Assembly: GCA_034670405.1 (NCBI GenBank)
Contig: JAXDDX010000023.1
Coordinates: 3,057,501-3,121,500 of the forward strand
Source: Hoplostethus atlanticus
Lineage: Eukaryota; Chordata; Actinopteri; Trachichthyiformes; Trachichthyidae
DNA: 64,000 nt
Direction: 5' to 3'
Positions within the stretch are counted from its first letter, which is position 1. Every line of letters begins with the position of its first letter. Of this stretch, positions 12,741 to 22,264 are shown piece after piece. The notes beneath the pieces are model-generated. The model saw nothing but the letters and a program-made list of their open reading frames with translations. It did not search any database and was not told where the DNA came from. A program made the translations under genes and the position numbers.

Positions 12741-14436
12741 AAAAAATACCTAATATCTAATCATTCACCAAAGTAAGGGTTAATGGAACGACACCAGCAT
12801 AGACTTTCACTCTGAGGATAAGGTTTCTCTCCAAAAAAAATATGTGGCAATGCGACAATTGCCTCAGCAGAATGTAAAATGTGTGTGAAGTATGTTGGAG
12901 GCATGTCGGCTGTGGGCTCTCCCTCCGCGTGGCGGGGGAAGTCTGCCAAGACGAAACAGACAGAGAGGTTAATTAGGCGGAGTAGATTCTGATGTTCCAG
13001 TTCAAATGAAAATCAAACGACATCCACCATCATCCATCACCGTCGAGCCGCTCTCTGTGCGGCTATCAGGCAATCATTGTATATTGAAATGGCAGTCAAA
13101 AGGTTAGGGATACAGGCAGCTCCCGGTGTCTTCAATGTGGAGAGCACCCCGTAGACTTGTGTCATTATTTATGGGCCTTAGTCATCGCTAGTCTCTGATA
13201 AAGCCTGACCAATTGCCTAATGATTTCTCCCTATTTGGGTTGTGTGAGCCATTCCCTGCGGAGACAGAAGGATCTGCTGTGCTGTACTGGTGAAATATGT
13301 GCCAGGCCCATTGGAACAGTGCAAAGCCATCCAGCAAGATTAAAGAATCACATCGTGGGTGAAATTGCTTTATATTCATATTAGGCCTATTGCTGCTCAA
13401 AAGACGGAGAGTAAATGTTTACTTTGGTCTTTAGTTGATAGGTTTTTTTTTGCTTCCTGTGGTCTGGAGGCATTTCTGTTGCACGTCCATCAATATTTAC
13501 GCGTTTCATTCAGGAAGAGTATGCAAACCTTGATTCAATTTTCTGAAAATCGGAACGGCCACAGCTCAGTTTGGATGAAACCTTTATGGTGGTGTTTATG
13601 CAGGAGTTGCATTAGGTTTCAGTTCATTGGCTCCCTGTGCAGCTTTTCAGTTCCTTAGAGTATCTCACAGCTGGCTTTTCACACCGCTTTTCACATGCCT
13701 TTTCTCTGAAAACGACTTCAACCTTAATCTTCAGGAACAGTATTGGAATACAGTATGTTTCATTTTAAAAAAAATATATATCTCATTTCTGCACAATCAC
13801 ATACTTTTCTAAAAATACATGTCCAATAGACATTTGAGGAAAAAAGAATAACTCTCAACAAAATCCTGCTACATATGAATTAATGCCTCGTGGATACTTG
13901 CACTGAGATATTTTGAGACTCCTTCCCTTAAATCGTCAGATCCACAGTCCCAGGGGCCACAACAATGTTTTCCATTGACTCACCTGGGACCTGGTTTAAA
14001 AAACTGTTTGAAAACCATGCATGGATTTTAGAAAGGGCTTGTACACAGAGTGTTTTTTGAACTTTTATCCTCTCTATTACGTCATGTAGGCTGGCGCGCG
14101 GTGCATGAAAACAATTCAAACTTTTTTTTCCTGAGATAATAAATTAATATGGTGAGTTTTGTTTATTTAACGATGCTGTCAAATAACTCTGGAAATGTGT
14201 AGAGAAAATTTTGACTTGGTCAGCAGTGAAGAAAGTTCCACATCGATAGCAAGTCTTAATAATTCCTTGCATAGATGACAACACTGCAATAGTTGCATCA
14301 TCATTGGCAGCACTGTGAACATTGTGATGATGAATGCTCTGTGGCTTGCACACCTTGTGAATATACGCATTCAATGGAAAGTGAACAAGTACAGACTCTG
14401 TACAGTCCCACTGTGCATTTATAAGATATAGACTTA
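12741..14436. other. Upstream non-coding DNA
   Basis: No gene recognised. The stretch 12955-13260 is repeat-free and has motif words such as GGTTAATTAGG, CAATCATTGTATATTG and TCATTATTTATGGGCC, so it is a weak candidate for a regulatory element. A/T-rich runs occur near 13770-13790. Confidence 0.4.
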
Positions 14437-15296
14437 CAGTTTTTTACAGTCGCTAACACCCGTTTGTCCAATCTGTAGTCACATTTTCCAAACTCTAAAC
14501 ACAATTAGCGCAACATCCGTCAGTTGTGGACCATACCATTAACACAATTCATGTTGTTTTCACACAATAAGCAGTCAATTAACACGCTTCTAAAATGCTT
14601 ACATTTTCTTTACATACAAGCTTACCCAATACCAAAATGATGGATCTTTCTTGTCTTATTTCCAAATGCTTGCACACAGCATGCCAGAAATGAAAACCTA
14701 ATGTTCAAAACCTTAAATACAGTATAAAGCCTCTACTTCTGCAACAACAGCAGCTCAAAAGCTTTATTGAAACAGCTGATAAGCATTTCTGAATGAACAG
14801 ATCACTGAAACATTGAGAAATAGCTGATTTAAGTTGTGTAAAATAGACCAAACACAGAGTTCGAATGAAACAGTTGTACACAGTTCCTTTTGAAAGGAAC
14901 AGTGAGCGGGTCACCAGCACCGGCACCAATACGTCCAGGTATGGTGTCTATCCAATATGTCTTGTTCTATAGTGAGTTTTACACTATGCTACTCTACATG
15001 TAAACATGGGTTACAGGACATACAGTAGGACATACTGAAAAGTATTTACACATACTGTGTTTACACATATTGTGCATGCCAAGCGTTTCTATCCAAGGTG
15101 CATAGCGAGAGACGACATAGATGTGATGTGGACGAGAACATGTGGCCAAATGCTGAAGATCGTATAGATTACAGTTTACAGATTACAGTTTACAGATTAC
15201 AGTCCACAACAGACGGATGTTGTGCTAATTGTGTTTAGAGTTTTGAAAATGTGACTACAGATTGGACAAAAGGATGTTAGCGACTGTAAAAAACTG
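14437..15296. mobile_element. Non-autonomous TA-flanked DNA transposon (Tc1/mariner-like), 860 bp
   Basis: The two ends are inverted repeats of about 95 bp: 14437-14531 starts CAGTTTTTTACAGTCGCTAA and the complement of 15202-15296 starts identically, with only a handful of mismatches. Each end is flanked directly by TA (14435-14436 and 15297-15298), the target duplication expected of Tc1/mariner-type transposition. The interior holds a tandem of ACAGATTACAGTTT-like units (15168-15201). The two longest frames inside have no transposase motif, so the copy is non-autonomous. High similarity between the arms suggests a fairly young insertion. Confidence 0.88.
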
Positions 15297-15298
15297 TA

Positions 15299-15990
15299 GA
15301 ACAGGACTGTGCATTTTGGTGCTTTTTCCCTTCTGTGCCTTTTTTACTGTATTTGTGTATTTTATTTTTACACATTTGGAACCAAAGACCATGTATGTTG
15401 GATTTTTTGTTCATCACTGGCAGCAATTTCATGTTGTTAATAAAGCTTTTACTGCAGCAATTCTGTCACTTACTATTTTTTTTTCTACTGTACATTCAAT
15501 AAAGTAAAGATGACTCATTCACTTTTAGATAGTATGTTGCCAAAAATGCACACATTCAACACTCAACCAAAACAGTGGTTTACAGTAAAAGGAAACTGAA
15601 TCATAAAAAACAGTGGATTTCATAATTGTCTATTGTATGCAGGTAGAACTAACATGAAAAGTAATGCAGTTTTTGTAATGCCATCAACTGTTAGTATTTT
15701 GAAAGTCGTTGTGCTATCATTGACTATATGTTCCTCTTGGATAGAAAACATGTGTTAGTGTTTTGAAAGAATGATTTGATATTGAGTCGGGTTTGCAGTG
15801 TTTTGGTAGAGTTAGTGTATGTAGACAACGTTCTTTTGCATTTTGAAGTGTAGAGTTAGTATTTAATTAACAAAATGTGGTTTTGAGCAGAAAATTAACT
15901 ATTTGGCTAATTGTGTGATGTAGGTGTATTGCTGTGTTAGTATCTTAAGTATAGCTAAATGCTTGTTAGTGATCATAAAAAAACTGCAAT
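15299..15990 (+). mobile_element. 3' remnant of a related Tc1/mariner-type element
   Basis: The stretch ends with GCTTGTTAGTGATCATAAAAAAACTGCA near 15960-15990, a diverged version of the right terminal repeat of the neighbouring 860 bp element (ggatgttagcgactgtaaaaaactg). Before it are repeated GTTAGTGT...TTTTGAA words, a TGTTAATAAAGC and a TTCAATAAAGT polyadenylation-like signal. I read this as the 3' non-coding end of a related, older element. No left end was found, so it is truncated or interrupted. Family assignment is by resemblance. Confidence 0.5.
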
Positions 15991-17699
15991 ACATATCAAT
16001 TCATTTGAGTGTGATCTCAGCTCTCTGGCTCCCTGGTTGATTAGAGATTACAATAACATCAAGAAACAGCTTATCGCATGTTACATACATACATGAAAGC
16101 ACTTCTTAAACAACAATGTGTTTTGATGTAAAATGCCAGGTTATGTATTGTCTTACAGTCATAGGAAAATCTAGCCATACATATCGTCATGCATTGCTGT
16201 ATGGCAGCAGTCCATGTAGCTGACGAAGGACCCAGTAAGTGACATTTTGCAGCTAAGGTGTGAAGATTCATAGATTACGTTGCATTTTCACAGTAACACA
16301 ACTTTTCTTTCAGTAATTAAATACTGCTCAATTAAGATCAGGCATGATTGGTAGAAAATTATTTTCTCGACACCTTGACAAAATCTGACAGCACATACTG
16401 TAGGTGCAGAGGAGTGAATTATCGCACCTCAGACTGACTGATCTAAATTTGAACTCTTAGTAATGATGCCGAGATAAAAAAAAATATTTAACACAACACA
16501 GAATTGAAACCTGAGAAATGTTTCCAGAGAAAATTATGAAGATGATTCATGTTGAGCAATAGCAGTATCAATTAGTTGTAGTCCCTAATTATCGTTATTG
16601 GTATCAGTATAATAAACATATTCTGATCGGGCCCTAAACTGTGCAGATCATTACATCCAAAACGAGCCCTTCTTTGAAAGCACATACAAACTGTAGCAGA
16701 ATGTCTGCGTATCAGTCTTGGCCTCCACAAACCAAGTTTCAAGGTTTATTGACGGCATTGGAGCGATGAAAACTTTAACAGAGTTAGTTAACAGAGAGAG
16801 AGAGAGAAAGAGAGACGGAGAGACAAAGAAATGGAGAGAGAGGGTGAGGAGAATTATAACCTTGCATGAATGACTTCATCAGAACAAGCTGTGAGAGTGA
16901 GTAAAATGTGTGAAACAGCAGTATGTAGAGTCCATGGTGTTCATAACGTATTTCCCCCTTTAAAAAGAAAACTGGGACCCATTTGGTGAGATTTGTTAAA
17001 TAATTCAGCATGGCCTTAAACCAATTCACTTCAAGTGCCCAGATGGTATTTTTATTAGGCAATGCTCGATACTCAAGTGGAATAATTTACTTGCGTTCCG
17101 AAACTGGCAGAGTACCTTCGAGCCACGCGGAATTTACTGAGCAGAGTATCAGTCAGCCCCCCTCTCCGGGTACTAATTCAGCAAAACAATAATTTCATGA
17201 ATCTCATCTTGGATGGAGACTGGGGACTCTGTGGTCGGCGTTCCTCTGCGAGTCCTCCTATAGAACCTCCACGAGACGATGTGCACGAGGCAGAGAGGGG
17301 CGGACTGATGTGCCCGTGTGGCGGATCAAAAAGACCGGAGGACCTCCAACCATGGTCACTTCATATGGTGCTGTAACTAAGCTGCTTTAGATGGAGATCT
17401 GTAAAGTCTCTAAAGACTCAAACCTAGCAATGTAATCTGATTACTTTCAGTCACATTTTGATTACTTTGGTAATAGAATCTATAGTAGTTAGATAAATAA
17501 TTGATTCCAATTCACTGTAGTTGTGACTGTGACTGTAGTTTAAAAGGTTTAAACTGTTTAAAACATCTCTGTAAATGAAATCTCACAATCTGAATGAGTC
17601 TTTGTTTTTCTTACTGTTACTGCAATCCTCTTACATGTATACTCTATGCCTCCATCCCTGCTCTGCACTCTGATCACCAAAGTCTGTAAAGATATTCAC
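15991..17699. other. Upstream non-coding DNA
   Basis: Holds a GA-rich tract (16794-16842) and otherwise unique sequence. No gene was recognised. Confidence 0.5.
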
Positions 17700-17755
17700 A
17701 ATTTAGGCATCCAGCTGATTCCCTTACCCAGAGTGACTCAGTATAAGTACAACTG
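17700..17755 (+). mobile_element. Short retroposon-like fragment (TTTATCCAAAGCGACTTACA family)
   Basis: ATTTAGGCATCCAGCTGATT followed by CCCTTACCCAGAGTGACTCA and GTATAAGTAC matches, with substitutions, a very common fish dispersed repeat (CATTTAGCTGACGC, TTTTATCCAAAGCGACTTACA, AATAAGTAC). Related pieces occur at 43778 and 55603. Confidence 0.5.
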
Positions 17756-18629
17756 TAGGAAAAGGTGAGTTTGATTGAATCCCGTAATCCCATACAGACT
17801 AGTAGAAGTGCATGGGATGCCATGCAGGGTTGAGAACGAAAACGGGAAGAAGATTGTTTTTCACTTGAAGAGGTGCCATATTCAGCCCACTCAAACATTT
17901 TTTTGTAAAGGGAACTTGGAGCTCTCTTCCTCTTCACCCCTCTGTTTCCTGTCAACAGTTTGCCCCATGTGGGAAATGGGAGTCGGGCGGTGAGTGCATA
18001 ATACTAAGAGGTGACAGTACTTATTAAAGTCATTGTTTATTGTACAAGGCGGTGGGTTTTAAGTCCTTCAGCAGTTATTGTTCAGCTTCCCTGCCAATAT
18101 TTGCGAGGTGTAATGAAAACAGAAGCACAATGCCCTGAAGAGAGATGTTTCTGATAACTCTGACCTCAAAAAATTTCTTCCCCTGGCATGAAACACCCAC
18201 CGAGCTGCACTTCACCAGACTAAGAGTAGTTCTAAAATTATGGCCTCTTTGTTAGACTAGCAGTCTATTTTGAAGATATTATTCAAGGCAATAACACTGG
18301 CAAAATTGTCCAGAGACATTTGAGCTTAGGGGCCTATACATCAGTATTGGCAACTGATGAAAATAAAGAAACAAAGTGAATGGCAGTGACGAGGGCAGAC
18401 ACTGGGCTGTGTTGATTGACACCGCAATACTGTCCTATTCCTTTTGATGGAATTAAATTGTCATGACCTCTCAGATATGGAAATTGAAGCACTCATCTGA
18501 GGCTTCTGAAATGTCAACATTATTAAATTGTGAAGCCAGCTAAAGGCACAGTTCAACACTTCATATAGGGTTCATTTCAGACACCTCCCGCTGACACAAA
18601 CTGCATAAATGGCCATTTTAACAATTTAG
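17756..18629. other. Upstream non-coding DNA
   Basis: Unique A/T-rich sequence with no recognised gene. Confidence 0.5.
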
Positions 18630-18850
18630 TATTGAGTCTTAGTATTTTTCTTAATAAGTGAAAGAAATCTGCCAATGAATTGAAATGATTTCTACGATTT
18701 TTTTTTTAGGAAATTCCTGAAATAAGTAAAACTGCATTAGAAAGAAGTGCATTCATCTCATCATGTTTCACTTGATATTAAGAAAATGAAGATAGCAAGA
18801 CTGAATATGAGACAAAACGACTTGTTGAGGTGGATTTTTGTTTTTCAGTG
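18630..18850. repeat. Dispersed repeat, copy 1 (DNA-transposon-like)
   Basis: The block AGGAAATTCCTGAAATA, then GTAAAACTGCATTAGAAA, then ATCTCATC is shared in order and orientation with a segment at 52150-52215. This copy ends TTTTTCAGTG, while copy 2 begins near an ACTGCAAAAA. Together these suggest terminal inverted repeats of the form CACTGCAAAAA. Each copy alone seems to have kept a different end. Confidence 0.6.
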
Positions 18851-19159
18851 TACACCTAATAGCGATTAAGGGCACAAGTTTGATTTGAACATTGCATTCA
18901 TTCACTTATCCCACAATGGGCAATCACAGCAGCGTTAGTAAAAAGCTGATAACTTGCTATACTTATATTGTGGGTCAGGGGCAGAGGGGGTAACTGGGGT
19001 GTGAAATAGACTCCGGTGTACCGACGGACACGTGAGAGGACTCGGATGGCTGGTCGTCACTCAAACCTCCAGACCCGCCGTGCGCCATCTGGAGTCAAAA
19101 TATGAATCTAAATAGCCTGGAAAATACATTTTTCAACCAATTCACTGTAATAGATCCTA
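18851..19159. other. Proximal upstream region of the cadherin promoter
   Basis: Unique sequence that becomes more CpG-rich after 19010 (CCGACGGACACG, GACTCGGATGGC). It may belong to the promoter, but I see no defined element. Confidence 0.4.
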
Positions 19160-19438
19160 GAGTTGTATGGGGCTATCACGGGGTGGGGTTGGGGGGAGCG
19201 GGGGGGGGGGGGGGGGGGGATGTGTAGGAGGAGGAGGGGTTGTGGTGACGCTGCTATCCAATCGGCGCCGGCTTCCTCTGGACGGAGCGCAGCATCTCCG
19301 TCTCAGCGGCACTTTTGCGCCAGACAAGTGGGGACCGTCTCACTCTGCATCCGAGGAGAAACACTGCTGCGGGAATTACCACAGAAGTGGACTCGTCTCT
19401 TTTATCCCCGCTTTCCCTCACACGCGATTTTTGCGAAG
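19160..19438 (+). promoter_or_regulatory. cdh4: Cadherin promoter and 5'UTR: CpG-rich, TATA-less, CCAAT box and G-rich tract
   Basis: GC and CpG density rises sharply here against A/T-rich surroundings (for example ATCGGCGCCGG at 19261, GGACGGAGCGC around 19280). A CCAAT box is at 19258-19262, directly before GGCGCC; CCAAT is the NF-Y core. I see no TATA box within 100 bases upstream of the start codon. A G-rich block (19169-19239) contains a run of 20 G at 19200-19219. The transcription start is not determinable by eye; it is probably between about 19280 and 19400. The CpG-rich zone continues into intron 1 to about 19700. Promoter identity is inferred from position and composition. Confidence 0.6.
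19169..19239 (+). promoter_or_regulatory. G-rich tract with quadruplex potential, including G20
   Basis: Successive G runs (GGGG, GGGG, GGGGTTGGGGGG, then 20 G at 19200-19219, then GGAGGAGGAGGGG) lie about 200 bases before the start codon on the coding strand. Four or more G runs with short loops are the standard quadruplex pattern. The G20 run may vary between individuals. Confidence 0.7.
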
Positions 19439-19495
19439 ATGAACGTTGGCTGCGTTGTCATCCTGGCGTGCACCTTTCTCGTTGGCGCATCCTTG
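19439..19495 (+). CDS. cdh4: Cadherin coding exon 1: start codon and signal peptide (partial gene)
   Basis: This exon encodes MNVGCVVILACTFLVGASL, a short polar start followed by a hydrophobic core of about 15 residues, typical of a signal peptide that sends a protein into the secretory pathway. The ATG has A at -3 (context gcgaagATG). The exon ends in phase 0 at a strong donor, TTG|GTAAGA (GT at 19496-19497). The next exon continues in frame with a cadherin prodomain. A first exon carrying only the signal peptide is the usual arrangement in classical cadherin genes. An in-frame upstream ATG at 19220 has no stop before this one; I chose 19439 because the hydrophobic segment then sits at the N terminus. 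The paralogue is uncertain: cdh4 is preferred and cdh2 is the main alternative. Confidence 0.8.
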
Positions 19496-20281
19496 GTAAG
19501 ATGAATTCATTCCTGCATAGTGTCTCGGCTAACAATGCTGTGGAAGTGCTGCACTGCTGTGGTCGTTACTTGGGCTTTGCGGTGCGCTGCATGAACCCGG
19601 GGAAAAGTGGCATCGGCTCACTTCCCCCCGCAGTCTGCCGCTAAAAGGCAGCGCGATGCGTGTAATCGAGCATAAGGCGACGTTTGAGGTCTGAACTAGG
19701 TCTGAACCGGTGAAAAAAAACATTCTGGAAACTCTCTTACCATCCCTCATCCCCTCGCCTATCTGAACTGCAGTGTGTTGTTGCACAGGGTGCAGTGGAT
19801 CCGCGGCCACTCGTTCTGTTGGCTACTATCAACTTCGTTTACGCACCTTTACGCACTGTCATTTCTCCCGTTCTGGGATTCATCTCTCAGTCGGCAACTT
19901 GCTCATTAGGCCTACTGCTCATTTAAGGACATGCATGTAAGGACTGAATCAACCACCATGAATTGCTAGCCCATTCAGTTCAAAACTTAGGCAGATAACA
20001 CACTGCACCCAGCCTATATTCCCCCAATATATCCAGTAGTAGCTTATTCAGCTCCTATATTATTAGTCATTAAGTAAAAGAAAGAAATCTATGCCACTAG
20101 ATGTTGAAAATCCCAAATTGATTATAGTGATGCATGGAGTGGTTTGCTGCAACTCATTCTGTGTGGAGAATGAAAATGAGCCCTCTGATATACTGGTGTC
20201 TGCTTGTTTAGAGTGAATGAATATATCAACAGCACAATCTGATTTCCCTTCATCTGTCACATCATGTTGGTTGCCTTCTCT

Positions 20282-20283
<2 letters not shown>

Positions 20284-20313
<30 letters not shown>
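20284..20313. repeat. (CT)n microsatellite in intron 1
   Basis: Pure CT tract of about 30 bases. Confidence 0.95.
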
Positions 20314-20316
<3 letters not shown>

Positions 20317-20358
20317 ATAGATAGCATAGTGTGTTTAAGTTAAACATAACCTGCTACT

Positions 20359-20437
20359 CACCACCATCATCGTCATTATTGCCACCGTCGTTGTTGTTGT
20401 GTCACCATTATCATTCTCATCATCATCATCATCATCC
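20359..20437. repeat. Compound trinucleotide repeat (CAT/GTT/ATC)
   Basis: CACCATCATCGTCATTATTG, then CCGTCGTTGTTGTTGTG, then a run of CATCAT units. All are trinucleotide-phased with substitutions. Confidence 0.85.
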
Positions 20438-20638
20438 ATTCCCTGTTTTTACAAACATATATTTCGCGTCAATCTCCTGACATTTTAAGTTGCGCCACGG
20501 TGAATTGGAACCGATGTTGATTTGCAGACTCTGATAGTGCAACATGCTGTAAACTGAAGCACTGTGAGATCAGCTTGTGACCCTGTGGCCGCAAGTCAAT
20601 TTGCCAATGCTTAACAGGCCGTCTTGCTTTTTCCTCAG

Positions 20639-20750
20639 GGGACTAAGGCAGGCCAGCCGCCTAAACCCCCATGCAGACCAGGCTTCTCCCAGAACTTCTA
20701 CACAGTGATCGTCTCAAGGGATGTACTGCACGGCCAGAGCATCCTCAAAG
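20639..20750 (+). CDS. cdh4: Cadherin coding exon 2: start of the cadherin prodomain (partial gene)
   Basis: This 112 bp exon follows a good acceptor (pyrimidine-rich tract, cag at 20636-20638, likely branch-point A near 20614) and ends at AAAG|GTACGT. It reads GTKAGQPPKPP, then CRPGFSQNFYTVIVSRDV, then LHGQSILK. The Cys-x-x-Gly-Phe motif, the Tyr-x-x-x-(V/L)-S core and the Gly-x-x-(L/I)-Leu end match the start of the classical cadherin prodomain, which is cleaved by furin-type proteases before the adhesive EC repeats become active. The exon ends in phase 1 after a G, so the next residue must be V, A, D, E or G. N- and R-cadherin have Val there, whereas T-cadherin (CDH13) has Leu, which argues against cdh13. 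By eye, identity to human CDH4 and CDH2 is about equal, so the symbol rests mainly on intron size. EC repeats, transmembrane and catenin-binding regions lie outside the window. Confidence 0.85.
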
Positions 20751-20837
20751 GTACGTCCGCCTACCGCTGGATCTCATTTATTGACCGAGGATTTTTTTTT
20801 CTTCTCCTCTGCCCAGATGCATTCCCAACCTCGTAGT

Positions 20838-22229
20838 GTGATTGAGTGAGTGTGCGCGTGTGTGTGTGGGAGGACATACATCATAGTGCACGGCTCTCCA
20901 TCACGCCTAAAGAAGGTCAGAACACGCTCTGGCCGTGCAGCACAAGCAGCTGGAGCGCAGGCATGCATACCCATTCGAGCAGATAAATCTAGAGTTTGTA
21001 GCATGGCTGGAATAAATCCTGCCACGCCGTTAAACGTGACGCGACAACAGGTACCGGTTATGAGAGAAAAAACAAAACAATTAAAGGGTTATCATCGAGT
21101 GACGTCTTGTTCCATCAGTGAACACCTAAGTGACACAGTGGGAACATCACATTTCCCGTTTTTTTGATTGATTAAGCAGCAGGCTCACAAAAGCGGAGAC
21201 ATTTAAATGAAATATCGCCTGCTGTGCATGTTTGCTGCCCGAATCCCTGCAAAACTTTTATTTTATTCCCCTGTGTTCATTGTAATACATTTTCCAACCC
21301 TTTTATTCTTTCTATTTTTCAGAGGAATTCAATTCTCTTTTTCATTCGCTCCATTTCATTGCAGGCAGTGCGTCTAGTGTGAGTTTTTTTCCACTCACAA
21401 TGTGAAATTATGCGTATTTTTCAGCGTGGCGCTTCTATTTGTCGGGGAATATTTGCTATAATGTCAAAAAACATTCTTCTCAGCCACATCCCAACAGCCT
21501 TTCATATAATTGACAGATAAACAAAAAGCATAAAATTGACTTTCACTGCACATGTAGGATATAGACCGCCTTATATCTTAAATAAACCTCTGAATGTAGA
21601 TGATGAAATTGTTTTTTCCGGGAATGAGGGGGGCTTGCAGCTACAGTGCTTCAGCCTTTGTGCACATTTCAGCTGTACCGTGCAGGCTCCTACTGCAAGG
21701 TGTTGAGGGACTGGCGGTTGAGATTCAGCCCTAACGTTTGGCTCGGTGCACATTCCCGCACATTTCTTACCCCTAACCTACTCAAAGCTGTTACTCACAC
21801 TTCTGGGAGCAGCTCAAACAGCAGAGTGCAATAAGCTCAGTTCTCCCCTGACACTTTGCTTTTATAGCCAAATATTTGTCTATTGTTATGTGAAATGTTA
21901 TTTGCCAGGAGGAAATGGCGTTCTCATTGTGTAACGGCTGTTTGAGCATTTTACAGCTATGAGCAAAACAATTGAATTATTCTGGAGGTTATTTTGTTAT
22001 TTAGGAGGCTGACAAGGACAGTGCAGCTGGTCAATGGGGAGCGAGTTTGCCTGGAGGGGCTTGGGGCTCAAGGTTTCTGCCTGTTTGGAAATTGGCTGAG
22101 GCATCCTTACTGACCCTATAGCCAAAACAATGTTGACAGAATGTGATGCATCTGGACAGATAAGGGATCTTCCTCCTCGGTGTGTGTGAGCGTGAACGTG
22201 TATGTGTGCATGTGTTTAGGTGGGTTAGG

Positions 22230-22231
<2 letters not shown>
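20838..22231. other. Intron 2, proximal unique part
   Basis: A short GTGCGCGTGTGTGTG tract is near 20850; the rest is unique sequence. No exon was seen. Confidence 0.5.

Positions 22232-22262
<31 letters not shown>
22232..22262. repeat. (GT)n microsatellite
   Basis: About 15 GT units preceded by GTGTATGTGTGCATGTG variants. Confidence 0.95.

Positions 22263-22264
<2 letters not shown>

Larger units (their letters stand above)
19496..20638 (+). other. Cadherin intron 1
   Basis: The borders are GTAAGA at the donor and a pyrimidine-rich TTTTTCCTCAG at the acceptor. The first 200 bases are CpG-rich; the rest is A/T-rich. It contains a (CT)n tract (20284-20313) and an ATC/GTT-type trinucleotide block (about 20359-20437). 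No other exon or RNA gene was recognised. Confidence 0.75.

Noticed and set aside
19315-19644. 109-codon frame overlapping the cadherin start in another frame
   Set aside because: A frame shadow in the CpG-rich promoter/exon 1 region that reads through the splice donor.
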